Shown here one piece after another: positions 42,404 to 50,583 of a stretch of DNA of 64,000 bases; the stretch's first letter is position 1, and the number at the start of each line of letters is the position of its first letter. The stretch is taken from the NCBI RefSeq assembly GCF_004345645.1, contig NZ_SLWS01000013.1:248001-312000 (forward strand). The letters run 5' to 3'. The position numbers and the translations under genes were made by a program. The notes beneath the pieces are model-generated. The model searched no databases and had not been told where the DNA came from. It saw only the letters and a program-made list of their open reading frames with translations. This DNA comes from Actinocrispum wychmicini. GTDB taxonomy: Bacteria; Actinomycetota; Actinomycetes; Mycobacteriales; Pseudonocardiaceae.

Positions 42404-43267
42404 ATGCGGGTCGTCACGTGGAACGTCAACTCTGTGAAACAGCGGGTGCCGCGGTTGCTGCCGTGGCTCGACCAGCGGCGACCCGACGTCGTCTGCCTGC
42501 AGGAGACCAAGCTCGCCGACGACGCGTTCACCGCGCTGCTCGGTGAGGAGCTCGCCAACCGGGGCTACCAGGTCGCGCTTTCCGGCGAGGTGCAGTGGAA
42601 CGGCGTGGCGATCCTGTCCCGGGTCGGTCTGGCGGACGTCGTGGTCGGCGTCGAAGGCGCCCCCGGGTTCCCGCATCCCGAGGCTCGGGCGGTCGCCGCG
42701 ACCTGCGGCGGGATCAGGATCCACTCGCTGTACGTGCCGAACGGCCGGGAACCGGACTCCGACCACTACAAGTACAAACTCGCGTGGCTGGCCGCGCTCC
42801 GGGACGTCGTCAGCGCCGGCCCGCGGGAGGCGATCGTCAGCGGGGACATGAACATCGCGCCGGCCGACGCCGACGTGTTCGACCCGGACGCGTACGTCGG
42901 CCAGACCCACGTCACCGCGCCCGAGCGGGCCGCGTTGGCCGAACTGCAGGCGCTTGGCCTGCACGACGTGGTCCGCGAGCGGTGGCCGGACGAACGGGTC
43001 TTCACGTACTGGGACTACCGCGCCGGCATGTTCCACCAGGACCTCGGCATGCGGATCGACCTCGTGCTGGCCGGCGCGCCCGTCGCCGCCCGGGTCAAGG
43101 CGGCGTGGGTGGACCGGCACGCGCGTAAAGGCACGGGACCGAGCGACCACGCGCCGGTGATCGTGGACCTCGACGAGGCCCCGGACGGCGACATCGGCCC
43201 GGTCGTCCCGCCGCCGTCCGCGCGGGCGCCGAAACGCGGCAGCAAGAAGCTTCCACAAGCCAAATAA
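42404..43267 (+). CDS. xthA: Exodeoxyribonuclease III
   Basis: AP endonuclease/3'-5' exonuclease of 287 aa in base-excision repair. EEP-fold motifs: VVTWNVNSVKQR, DVVCLQETKL (metal Glu), VPNGREPDS, VSGDMNIAP (Asp-x-Asn), FTYWDYRAGMF, MRIDLVLAG and GPSDHAPVIVDL (catalytic Asp-His). The last 35 residues form a Pro/Lys-rich tail (PPPSARAPKRGSKK). ATG 42404; alone, with 61 nt before and 57 nt after. Confidence 0.94.
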   Translation: MRVVTWNVNSVKQRVPRLLPWLDQRRPDVVCLQETKLADDAFTALLGEELANRGYQVALSGEVQWNGVAILSRVGLADVVVGVEGAPGFPHPEARAVAATCGGIRIHSLYVPNGREPDSDHYKYKLAWLAALRDVVSAGPREAIVSGDMNIAPADADVFDPDAYVGQTHVTAPERAALAELQALGLHDVVRERWPDERVFTYWDYRAGMFHQDLGMRIDLVLAGAPVAARVKAAWVDRHARKGTGPSDHAPVIVDLDEAPDGDIGPVVPPPSARAPKRGSKKLPQAK

Positions 43268-43282
43268 GCAGGTCAGCGGCCT

Positions 43283-43302
43283 ACTGACACTGTTTTGTCA
43301 GT
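43283..43302. promoter_or_regulatory. Inverted repeat before the carboxylesterase gene
   Basis: ACTGACA (43283-43289) and TGTCAGT (43296-43302) are exact reverse complements with a 6-nt spacer containing CTGTTT. It is 22 nt before the ATG at 43325 and could be an operator, or a weak terminator for xthA. Confidence 0.45.
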
Positions 43303-43324
43303 GCCGTGGTGCATCCTGACCAGC

Positions 43325-44899
43325 ATGAGCAAAGCACTCTGGACGCGCGGACTCGTCGCCATTGCCGCGGCCGCGGCCGCGACCCTGGCCGGGGCCGCCG
43401 GCAGCGCTGTGGCGTCGTCGAACGACAGCGCGGTCGTGTGGACCGACTCGGGTCCGCTGCGGGGCACGGTTTCGCCGGAGTACCGGACTTTCCAAGGCAT
43501 TCCGTACGCGGCCCCACCTGTCGGCACGCTGCGCTGGCGGCTGCCCGAACCACCACATCCCTGGTCGACCCCGAGAGACGCCACCACACCAGGCAACCGG
43601 TGCGCCCAAGGCCAGAGTTTCAGCCCGCCCAGTTACGACGAGGACTGCCTGTACCTGAACGTCACCGCGCCACGCGGCGCCGGGCGCAAGCCGGTCATGG
43701 TGTGGCTGCACGGCGGCGGGAACTCGTTCGGCTCAGGCGGCGAGTACGACGCGCATAGGCTCGCCGTCACCGGTGACGCCGTCGTGGTGACGATCAACTA
43801 CCGGCTCGGTCTGTGGGCGTCCTTCGGGTATCCGGGGTTGGCCGGCTCCGGCGACTTCGGCCTGGCCGACCAGCAGGCGGCACTGAAATGGGTGCGGCGC
43901 AACGCCTTCGCGTTCGGCGGCGACCCGAGCAGAGTCACCATCTTCGGCCAGTCGGGCGGCGCGAACGACGTGTGCGCGCAGCTGACATCGCCGACAGCAC
44001 GCGGGCTCTTCCAGCGAGCCATCATGCAGAGCGGCACGTGTGCGACGGACTGGCCACTGAACGGGTTGACCGTCGACGTACCCGCCGGCGGGCCATGGCT
44101 GTCCAAGGCGGACACCCAGCGTAACGGTGTGATATTGGCGACCAAGTTCGGCTGCACGGACGCGTCGTCCGCTGTGGACTGTATGCGTGCCGTGTCGGTG
44201 CCGAATCTGTTGGCCGATCAGGCAAAGGTGATCGACACCCCGGTGGCGTTCGGGGACGGGATCCTGCCGGAGAGCCCGGACAAGGCCCTCGCGGCCGGCC
44301 GGTACAACCGGGTGCCGGTGATCTCGGGAACGAACCGCAACGAGGAACGACTGCAGGCGGTCTTCTTCCCACCGCCGTTCGACGAAACCCAGTACCAGCG
44401 TTTGTTGGCAGGCGCGTTCGGTGGCCAAGCACCCCTGGTGGCAGCGAAATACCAGTCCGCCCAACTGGGCTCACCCGCGTTGGCCTGGGCCGCGGTCGCA
44501 ACAGACCGAGTGTGGACGTGTCGCCAACTTGTGGACGACAGCATCCTGGCCCGGCGGACACCAACCTATGCCTTCGAGTTCGCCGATCCCCAAGCGCCCC
44601 AACCACAACTGCCGTTCCCGACCCCGTTCCCCCTGGCCGCCTACCACAGCGCGGAGATGCAGTACCTGTTCGACATCCAGGGCTTCGGCCCATTGTCGCC
44701 GGCCCAGCGACAACTCGCCGTCCAGATGATCGGCTACTGGACCCACTTCGCCCGAACCGGCAACCCCAACCACCCAGGCTTACCCCCATGGCCCAAGTTC
44801 CACGACGCCGCCACCCAATCCCTGGCTCCCACAGCCATCCACCAAGTGGACACAGGAGGAGAACACAACTGCGCATTCTGGGCCACCATCCGGTCCTGA
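43325..44899 (+). CDS. Secreted type-B carboxylesterase
   Basis: Protein of 524 aa with a signal peptide (GLVAIAAAAAATLAGAAGSAVA) and the carboxylesterase/lipase type-B fold: FQGIPYAAPPVG, EDCLYLNV, PVMVWLHGGGNSFGSG (oxyanion), ALKWVRRNAFAFGGDPSRV, nucleophile elbow FGQSGGAN, and YHSAEMQYLF carrying the catalytic His. The elbow is GQSGG instead of the usual GESAG, with Ser kept. Hydrolyses carboxylic esters outside the cell; substrate unknown. Start ATG 43325. Confidence 0.88.
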   Translation: MSKALWTRGLVAIAAAAAATLAGAAGSAVASSNDSAVVWTDSGPLRGTVSPEYRTFQGIPYAAPPVGTLRWRLPEPPHPWSTPRDATTPGNRCAQGQSFSPPSYDEDCLYLNVTAPRGAGRKPVMVWLHGGGNSFGSGGEYDAHRLAVTGDAVVVTINYRLGLWASFGYPGLAGSGDFGLADQQAALKWVRRNAFAFGGDPSRVTIFGQSGGANDVCAQLTSPTARGLFQRAIMQSGTCATDWPLNGLTVDVPAGGPWLSKADTQRNGVILATKFGCTDASSAVDCMRAVSVPNLLADQAKVIDTPVAFGDGILPESPDKALAAGRYNRVPVISGTNRNEERLQAVFFPPPFDETQYQRLLAGAFGGQAPLVAAKYQSAQLGSPALAWAAVATDRVWTCRQLVDDSILARRTPTYAFEFADPQAPQPQLPFPTPFPLAAYHSAEMQYLFDIQGFGPLSPAQRQLAVQMIGYWTHFARTGNPNHPGLPPWPKFHDAATQSLAPTAIHQVDTGGEHNCAFWATIRS

Positions 44900-45045
44900 C
44901 GACCACCAACCCAGCCACCCCACCGACGGCCCGGCAGGCACTCCACGCGCCCTCGCGCAAGGACACCGCGCCCACCGGTCCGTCGCGGGTGGGCCCGGGA
45001 GACCTGGTCCCAGCGGATGTTCCAGACGAGTAAGTCCTAGTTCGA

Positions 45046-45460
45046 TCAGTGGTCCTAGGCGATCAGGGGTCGGGTGAGGGGCTGACTGGTGGCTCGGTTG
45101 TGCCAGATGGCTGCGGCCAACGCGCGGATGCGTTGGGCGATGTGGGCGGTGACGCCGTCGATGGTGCGGCCGCCGTGGCGTTCGAGGTCGAGTTGGCCTT
45201 CGAGGGTCCCGTTGACCGATTCGATCAGCTGCTGGACTGGTTTGAGCAAGTGTTGGGCCGGGTGTGGGGTGCGGGTGCGGCAGGACGGATGCAGCAGCCG
45301 TACCCGGTGTTCGGTGAGGAACTCGTCCAGTTTCCGGGAGGTTTATCCCTTGTCTGCGGTGATCAGCAGCCCTGGCCGGTCGTGCAGGACCGACGGGGCG
45401 TGGTCCAGCACGGCCATCACGACCTGGCGTTCGTCGATTGCGGGTTGGCCAGGGCCTACT
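45046..45460 (-). pseudogene. Decayed IS982-family transposase (C-terminal part)
   Basis: Reading the minus strand, fragments match the IS982 end: AIDERQVVMAVLDHAPSVL, RPGLLITADKG, then a stop (TAA), KLDEFLTEHRVRLLHPS, QLIESVNGTLEGQLDLERHG, RTIDGVTAHIAQRIRALAAA, IWHNRATSQPLTRPLIA. The family ending LIAYDH is broken: TAG replaces the Tyr codon at 45055-45057 and the original stop follows at 45046. A one-base loss around 45445 shifts the frame. The N-terminal half and inverted repeats are missing. Confidence 0.8.
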
Positions 45461-45699
45461 TATCTTGTCCTTGGTGGGGCGCCCGCTGAGGGTGGAAATC
45501 CGTGTCGGCTGCCCGTTGACGTCGTTGTTTCCGTGGTCGTGTGAGGCCTGGTCTGGTCGGACGCTGGGAGCCGCTGTTGGGTCCTTGAGTGTTGCTTCGA
45601 GCACCCGGATCGGATTCGTTCATTGCCTGGGCTCCTGCGGGTAGTCGCCCGCCGGGTGCCGAGGATAGGGCCGATGTTGCAGCAGACGCAGGATAGTGA

Positions 45700-46110
45700 G
45701 GAGTTGGGAGTGACCCGGGTGGTCATGGAGTCCACCTCGGACTGTGGGAAGCCGGTGTTCTCCCTGCTGGAGGCGCACGGGTTCGAGACCTGACTTTGTT
45801 AACGCCCGCGATGTCAAGCATCTGACCGGCCAGGCCGCGGTCGCCACCGGCGGGACCCACACCTTCCTCGGCGAACGCTACCGCCGCATCGCACGGCGTA
45901 GCGGCGCCAGGAAGGCCATCGTCGCGGTCGGCCGTCGCATCCTCGTGATCATCTGGCACCCGCTGTCCGACCCCGAGTCCCGGTTCCGTGACCTCGGCGC
46001 GGACTACTGCGTCCAGCACACCAAACCCAACGCAAGATTCGCAACCACATCAGCCAACTGGCCGCCCTGGGCTACCACCAACCCGGCGCTTTCAGCCTGT
46101 CCACTCACCT
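45700..46110 (+). pseudogene. Internally deleted IS110-family transposase remnant
   Basis: The plus strand shows VTRVVMESTSDCGKPVFSLL and EAHGFET, then stop codons replacing FEVWLVN, then VNARDVKHLTGQ joined directly to the element's C-terminal part (TFLGERYRRIARRSGARKA, VGRRILVIIWHPL, RFRDLGADYCVQ), followed by a frameshift into RNHISQLAALGYH. The catalytic middle is deleted. It sits about 240 nt from the IS982 remnant; the 240 nt between hold nothing I recognise. Confidence 0.75.
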
Positions 46111-46286
46111 CCGATTTTCGGATCAGGTGACCGGTAGCCGGGCTGGGGAGTGGGAGCGTGCCGACGGCGGGTGAGGTGGTTGCTCCGGTGGGTTGCAGCC
46201 GAGGCTGGGTCCACCGTGGTCGATCAGTGCAGACGTATCTGGCGGTATAGCTGACCTCTCCACGAGCGACCTTTTAGGATGGCGGT

Positions 46287-46628
46287 ATGGCCGTTGTACT
46301 TTTCGCAGGCGTTCCGGTCAACGACTTCGCTGTGGCGTTGGCGTGGTACGAGAGGTTGTTCGGTTCCCCGCCGGCGTCCTTTCCGCACGACACGGAGGCT
46401 GTGTGGGAACTGGCGGAGCATCGGTTGGTGTTCGTTGTTCAGCGGCCGGAACATGCCGGTCACGCCATGCACACCGTCATCGTTGATGATCTCGATGCCT
46501 TGGTGGCCGAGGCGGCTCAGCGGGGACTGGAGCCGGCGAAGGACGAGACGTACGGCAACGGCGTGCGGAAGACCACCTTTGTTGATCCCGATGGGAACGA
46601 GATCGGGTTCGGCGCTGTTCCGGGCTGA
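46287..46628 (+). CDS. VOC-family (glyoxalase/bleomycin-resistance fold) protein
   Basis: Protein of 113 aa forming one VOC module: VVLFAGVPVNDFAVALAWYERLFG, WELAEHRLVFVVQRPE, and TTFVDPDGNEIGFG. Metal-ligand positions are only partly kept (His in EHRLVF, Glu in GNEIGF). VOC proteins bind or modify small electrophiles or drugs; substrate unknown. ATG 46287; a stand-alone gene flanked by pseudogenes. Confidence 0.82.
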   Translation: MAVVLFAGVPVNDFAVALAWYERLFGSPPASFPHDTEAVWELAEHRLVFVVQRPEHAGHAMHTVIVDDLDALVAEAAQRGLEPAKDETYGNGVRKTTFVDPDGNEIGFGAVPG

Positions 46629-46667
46629 CCGGGAACCGCCGCGACGGGCGGCGCGGACTGAAAGTGG

Positions 46668-47150
46668 TCAGGCGGGTTTGATGGCCTGGACGTAGTGCAG
46701 CCAGGGGAGGTCGGCGGCCGGAAGTCGGCGACCAGGACCCGGCCGCCTCGTCGAAGCACTCGGAAGAGTTCGCCGATGGCTTGGGGGCGCGTGGGTTCGG
46801 GCAGGTGGTGGATCATCAGGCTGGTGACCACCACGTCGTAGGTGTGTCGGGCGCGTCCAGGTTCTCGGCGACTTCCTCGGCGTACGTGCAGTTCGCCCTG
46901 TGCGTCAGTTGACGAGCGTGGGTCAGGACCTGGCCGGCGGGTCGATGCCGTGGGGCGGTGCCGGCTGGGGGCGACTGTGTCGGCCATGATCCGCGTGAGG
47001 TAACCGGTGCCGCAGCCGACATCCAGCACGTTGTCACCAGGGGGCGCCGGACAGGGCCGCGAGGCGGGTGAACACCTGCCGTCGCCGGCCGCGAAGAACA
47101 GGGCGGCGATCACTTCGTAGCCGCGAACGTGCCTGACTTCACGGCCAAAA
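46668..47150 (-). pseudogene. Frameshifted class I SAM methyltransferase
   Basis: Minus-strand pieces in different frames align to one methyltransferase: RGYEVIAALFFA, then PGDNVLDVGCGTGYLTRIMA (motif I), then a shift into GQVLTHARQLTHRANCTYAE and EVAENLDAPD, another shift into YDVVVTSLMIHHLPEPTRPQ and ELFRVLRRGGRVLVADFRPP, then directly PWLHYVQAIKPA and the stop at 46668. At least three frameshifts and a deletion between DFRPP and PWLHYV make it non-functional. Confidence 0.75.
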
Positions 47151-47163
47151 GGCGGACCCGCTT

Positions 47164-47299
47164 GAGCGCGGCCGACCGTGCTTGGTGGGTGCTGTCCTTG
47201 TTGGCGTCCCAGGAGTTCCGGTTCACCGCCATGCCCGACCGGGACCGCCTGGCGGGCGGGCTCGGTGCGATGACACTGCGGATGCTCGTTTCCGGCTAA
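47164..47299 (+). pseudogene. Possible C-terminal fragment of a TetR regulator
   Basis: A plus-strand frame ending at 47299 reads ADRAWWVLSLLASQEFRFTA, then MPDRDRLAGGLGAMTL and a stop after VSG, resembling the last helices of TetR-family proteins. It has no start or DNA-binding domain, and abuts the broken methyltransferase, which often pairs with such a regulator. Weak call. Confidence 0.3.
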
Positions 47300-47308
47300 C
47301 CTGGCGAA

Positions 47309-48145
47309 GTGCTGAAGATCCATGTCGTGGACGAGGGCGTGGCGGCCCGGCTGCGCGAACTCGATGTCGACCACCTCACCGAGATCTCGACCAGCCCATA
47401 CGCGCTGCCCGCCGCCCTCGTCATCGCGCCTTCCGGTCAGGACGACGCGGACATCGTGATCCCGCACGACGAAGTGAACGAGCTGTGGAGATCACGGGTC
47501 GAGCCGTTCGCACGGAACGTGGCCGAAGGACGCCTGGTCTCGGCGGGACCGGCGAAGCTGGAGCCACCGGATCCACGCTGGGCGGTCACCGCGCGGCAAC
47601 TGTCGGAGCGGATCATGCAGGCCGTCGCGCACCTGACCGACAGCGAGCGGTTCTCCGTGGAGCACATTGGTTCCACGTCGATTCCCGGGCTGGCCGCGAA
47701 GCCGATCATCGACCTCCAACTCGGTGTGCCCGCGTTGGACCGGCTCGACGGCATCGAGAACGCCGTGGCCGCAGTGGGTTTCGTGGATGTGGCGTCGAGC
47801 CGGCCCGGGTCGCCGGGGGTGCTGCGGGACTTCCCGCGCGGCCGGTTCGCGTCGGCGAAGGACTGTTGGGGAAAGCGTTTGTTCGCGTCGGCGGATCCGG
47901 GTCGGCCCGCGATTCTGCACGTGCGACAGATCGGTTCACCGTGGTGGGGGTACACAGTGGAGTTTCGGGACTGGCTGCGGACGCATCCGGACGCGCGCGA
48001 CGACTACCAGCGGATGAAGCTGGAGCTGGCCGCCGCGCACGCCTCGGACATCGACTACGACCAGTACACCCTGGGCAAGACCGCCTGGTTCGACCGGCAC
48101 CAGGCGCAGTTCGAGGCGTGGAACGCTAGTAGGCCAAGCCCATGA
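47309..48145 (+). CDS. GrpB-family (UPF0157) protein with extra N-terminal domain
   Basis: Protein of 278 aa. The C-terminal 180 residues are GrpB/nucleotidyltransferase-like: FSVEHIGSTSIPGLAAKPII and DLQLGV (GS...D-x-D/L type site), WGKRLFASADPGRP and the acidic YDQYTLGKTAWFD. The first 95 residues (MLKIHVVDEGVAARLRELD onward) are an added domain of unknown kind with VIPHDEVNELW. GTG 47309 lies 10 nt after the TetR-like fragment. Members are predicted nucleotidyltransferases without a proven substrate. It converges on the oxidoreductase operon with a 20-nt overlap. Confidence 0.75.
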   Translation: MLKIHVVDEGVAARLRELDVDHLTEISTSPYALPAALVIAPSGQDDADIVIPHDEVNELWRSRVEPFARNVAEGRLVSAGPAKLEPPDPRWAVTARQLSERIMQAVAHLTDSERFSVEHIGSTSIPGLAAKPIIDLQLGVPALDRLDGIENAVAAVGFVDVASSRPGSPGVLRDFPRGRFASAKDCWGKRLFASADPGRPAILHVRQIGSPWWGYTVEFRDWLRTHPDARDDYQRMKLELAAAHASDIDYDQYTLGKTAWFDRHQAQFEAWNASRPSP

Positions 48146-48791
48146 CCGCCCGGACCGACCTGGGCTCCTGCAGCACGTGAAGCATCAGGTGGGCGACGTC
48201 CGCACGCGAGATCTTCATGCCGCGCCGGAGATTCTGACCGTACGCCGTCCGGTACTCACCGGACAACGGCTGGTCGGTCAGCTGGGGTGGCCGGATGATC
48301 GTCCAGTCGAGGTCGCTGTCGCGCAGCGCCTGCTCCATGGTCGCCAGGTCGGTGTAGGGCCCGCGGAGGATTCGTTTGATCGTGGGGGTGAGGACGTGCC
48401 GCATGAAGAACCCTTCGCCCGGGTCGTACTTGGGCGGATGCGGAACGCCTGGTGCGGGCATGGTCCCGACCGGCGCGGCGCTGATCACGACGAGCCGCCG
48501 GACGTCGGTGGCCTTCATCGCGTCGATCATCGCCTGGGTGCCCCTGGTGGCGATGCCGGCGTCGGCCTTGGTCCGGGCACCCAGACCGGACAGCACCGCG
48601 TCGGCACCGGAGATCGCGGACTCCAACGCCGCCGGATCCGGTGCGGACAGGTCGACGGCGACGACGTTCACCGGGGCGGTCACCTTGGACGGGGTGCGCA
48701 CCACGGCGGTGACGTCGTGGCCGGCGGCGACCGCCTGCTCCAGTACCTGGTGGCCGACACCCCCGGTGGCCGCGAAGATCGTGATTTTCAT
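48126..48791 (-). CDS. NAD(P)-binding protein, SDR-like (second gene of ECF-controlled operon)
   Basis: Protein of 221 aa with a Rossmann start MKITIFAATGGVGHQVLEQA, ADAVLSGLGAR, RRLVVISAAPVG and SDLDWTIIRPPQLTDQPLSG. This is the atypical-SDR (NmrA/BVR-B-like) pattern lacking the classical YxxxK. ATG 48791 overlaps the stop of the upstream oxidoreductase by 4 nt, so the two share one transcript driven from the ECF promoter at 49627-49653. Confidence 0.83.
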   Translation of the reverse strand: MKITIFAATGGVGHQVLEQAVAAGHDVTAVVRTPSKVTAPVNVVAVDLSAPDPAALESAISGADAVLSGLGARTKADAGIATRGTQAMIDAMKATDVRRLVVISAAPVGTMPAPGVPHPPKYDPGEGFFMRHVLTPTIKRILRGPYTDLATMEQALRDSDLDWTIIRPPQLTDQPLSGEYRTAYGQNLRRGMKISRADVAHLMLHVLQEPRSVRAVMGLAY

Positions 48792-49618
48792 GCCCGGAAC
48801 GCCCCCTTGTGGTCCGTGACCCACTCGGCGAACGATGTCGCCGGGCGGCTGAGAATTCGCTCCACTTCGCCCGTGACCGGCGCCGGCCCGACCGCGTTCC
48901 TGGCCAGCATGGTCAGCATCGCGGGGCCGAAACCGTCCGGCAGGCCGATCTCAGCGAACCGCCGCAGCGCCTGGTCGGGCGGGATTTCCTGGTACGTCAG
49001 GTCGCGCCCGATCACGCTTCCGATGGTCGCCACCATCTCCCGGAGCGTCAGCGACCCTGGACCGGTCAGCTCGATCTTGCGGCCGAGCAGGTCGTCGCCG
49101 AGCAGGGCACGGGCGGCGACCCCCGCGACGTCCCGCGGGTCGATCGGTGACCAGCTGGCCGTGGCGTACGGGCCGTACACGGTGTCGCCGCCAGCGATCT
49201 GTTTCGCCCACAGGCCGATGGAGTTCGTACCGAAGATCGTGGGCCGCAGGCTGACCCATTCCAGGCCGCTGTCGATCGCGGCCGCCTCGACCTCCTTGTT
49301 GCGGTCTCCGGTGTACCGCGACGGTTGTGCCTCAACAGGATCGTCGACGTTGATCGCGGCCAGCGCCACGACCCGGCGCACCCCCGCCGCTCGGGCACGG
49401 TCGATCAAAGGGCCGAGAGTCGTTCCGACGGCTCGGGAATTGACGAAGATCGCTGTCACACCGCTCAGCGAGGGGGTCGAAGACGGCTCGATCTCGACAC
49501 CGTCGGGGAGGTTGGGTTGTGGATCGCGGGTGCCGGCGCGGACCTTCGCACCCGCTTCGACGAGCAGGTCGACCAGTGGCCGGCCGACGTTTCCAGTGGC
49601 TCCAGTTACCAGGATCAT
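48788..49618 (-). CDS. NmrA-like NAD(P)-binding oxidoreductase
   Basis: Protein of 276 aa: MILVTGATGNVGRPLVDLL (GxxGxxG), VRRVVALAAINVDD, LEWVSLRPTIFGTNSIGLW, SWSPIDPRDVAGVAARALLG, KIELTGPGSLTLREMVATIG. An atypical SDR of the NmrA/quinone-reductase type, probably reducing a quinone or sensing NADP. ATG 49618 is only 9 nt from the -10 element CGTC of its ECF promoter, so its mRNA is probably leaderless. Oxidoreductases of this kind are one of the three COE classes linked to ECF41 sigma factors. Confidence 0.87.
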   Translation of the reverse strand: MILVTGATGNVGRPLVDLLVEAGAKVRAGTRDPQPNLPDGVEIEPSSTPSLSGVTAIFVNSRAVGTTLGPLIDRARAAGVRRVVALAAINVDDPVEAQPSRYTGDRNKEVEAAAIDSGLEWVSLRPTIFGTNSIGLWAKQIAGGDTVYGPYATASWSPIDPRDVAGVAARALLGDDLLGRKIELTGPGSLTLREMVATIGSVIGRDLTYQEIPPDQALRRFAEIGLPDGFGPAMLTMLARNAVGPAPVTGEVERILSRPATSFAEWVTDHKGAFRA

Positions 49619-49626
49619 GTAGACAC

Positions 49627-49653
49627 GACGAGGTACCGGCCGGGAAAGTGACA
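49627..49653 (-). promoter_or_regulatory. ECF41-type promoter for the oxidoreductase operon
   Basis: On the minus strand TGTCACT (49653-49647), 16 nt, CGTC (49630-49627). It mirrors the promoter at 49663-49689; the two -35 elements form a large inverted repeat (GGGAAAGTGACAG / CTGTCACTTTTCC, 49642-49674). Confidence 0.8.
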
Positions 49654-49662
49654 GGCTGGAAC

Positions 49663-49689
49663 TGTCACTTTTCCGGGTGCTGTGTCGTC
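49663..49689 (+). promoter_or_regulatory. ECF41-type promoter of the sigma factor gene (autoregulation)
   Basis: TGTCACT at 49663-49669, 16 nt, CGTC at 49686-49689. The distance from CGTC to GTG 49699 is 9 nt, matching the mirror promoter's 8 nt to its ATG; this supports a leaderless start at 49699 and self-regulation. Confidence 0.8.
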
Positions 49690-49698
49690 GTGTTGGGT

Positions 49699-50583
49699 GT
49701 GAACGAACTGAGCGATGAGCGCTTCGCCGAGGTGTGGCGCACCAGCCGTGCCTACCTGGTGGACATCGCGTTCCGGATGCTGGGCGACGTCGGCGCAGCC
49801 GAGGACGTCGTCCAGGAGGCGTTCGCCCGGCTGGCCCGGACCGAGCCCGGCGAGATCGACGACGAACGCGGGTGGCTGACCGTGGTCACTGGGCGGTTGT
49901 GCCTCGACCAGATCCGTTCGGCCCGCGCGCGCCGCGAGCAGACGCACGACTCTGCGGTCCTGGAGGCCATGTCGGCCGCGGCGCCGGACCCGGCGGATCG
50001 GATCACCCTGGACGACAGCGTCCGGACAGCCCTGTTCGTCGTGCTCGAACGGCTCAGCCCGGCCGAGCGTGTGACGTTCGTCCTGCACGACGTCTTCCAA
50101 CTGCCGTTCGAGGCGATCGCGCAGACCCTGGGCCGGCCGGTGACGACCTGTCGCCAGCTCGCCCGCCGGGCGCGGCAGAAGATCGCCGACGCGCCCGGCC
50201 GGATGCACGAGGTGGCGCCGGCCGAACACCGGCTGGTCACCGAGAAGTTCATCACCGCGTGCGCGAACGGTGACTTCGACGGCCTGCTGGCCGTGCTGCA
50301 CCCGGACGCGTGGGGACAGGCCGACTTCGTGGCCGGCTCCGCCCTCGCACCGGTGGTCAACCGCGGCCGCGAGCGGGTGATCCGTGGCCTCATGCACTTC
50401 TACAGCGGCCTGACGCTCGTGTCCGACCCGCCGACCGTGCTGTGCTACGCGGACCGCACGCTGTTCGCGACCCTAACCCTGACCATCGCCGACGGGGTGA
50501 TCACCAAGCTGCACGCCGTGGTCGACCCCACCGCCTGGTGGTCCGTCCAAGAAGGACAGACCACCGGCGGGGAAACACCCTAG
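49699..50583 (+). CDS. ECF sigma factor with C-terminal SnoaL-like domain (SigJ/ECF41-ECF56 type)
   Basis: Protein of 294 aa. Region 2: AYLVDIAFRMLGDVGAAEDV and VQEAFARLAR, RGWLTVVTGRLCLDQIRSAR; region 4: VLERLSPAERVTFVLHDVFQ with RPVTTCRQLARRARQKIAD; then a SnoaL-like tail (LLAVLHPDAWGQADF ... GLMHFYSGLTLV). The tail lacks a clear DGGGK motif, so group ECF56 or a divergent ECF41 is possible. GTG 49699 chosen from the promoter spacing; a GTG at 49690 also exists. It diverges from, and presumably drives, the oxidoreductase operon. Confidence 0.87.
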   Translation: MNELSDERFAEVWRTSRAYLVDIAFRMLGDVGAAEDVVQEAFARLARTEPGEIDDERGWLTVVTGRLCLDQIRSARARREQTHDSAVLEAMSAAAPDPADRITLDDSVRTALFVVLERLSPAERVTFVLHDVFQLPFEAIAQTLGRPVTTCRQLARRARQKIADAPGRMHEVAPAEHRLVTEKFITACANGDFDGLLAVLHPDAWGQADFVAGSALAPVVNRGRERVIRGLMHFYSGLTLVSDPPTVLCYADRTLFATLTLTIADGVITKLHAVVDPTAWWSVQEGQTTGGETP

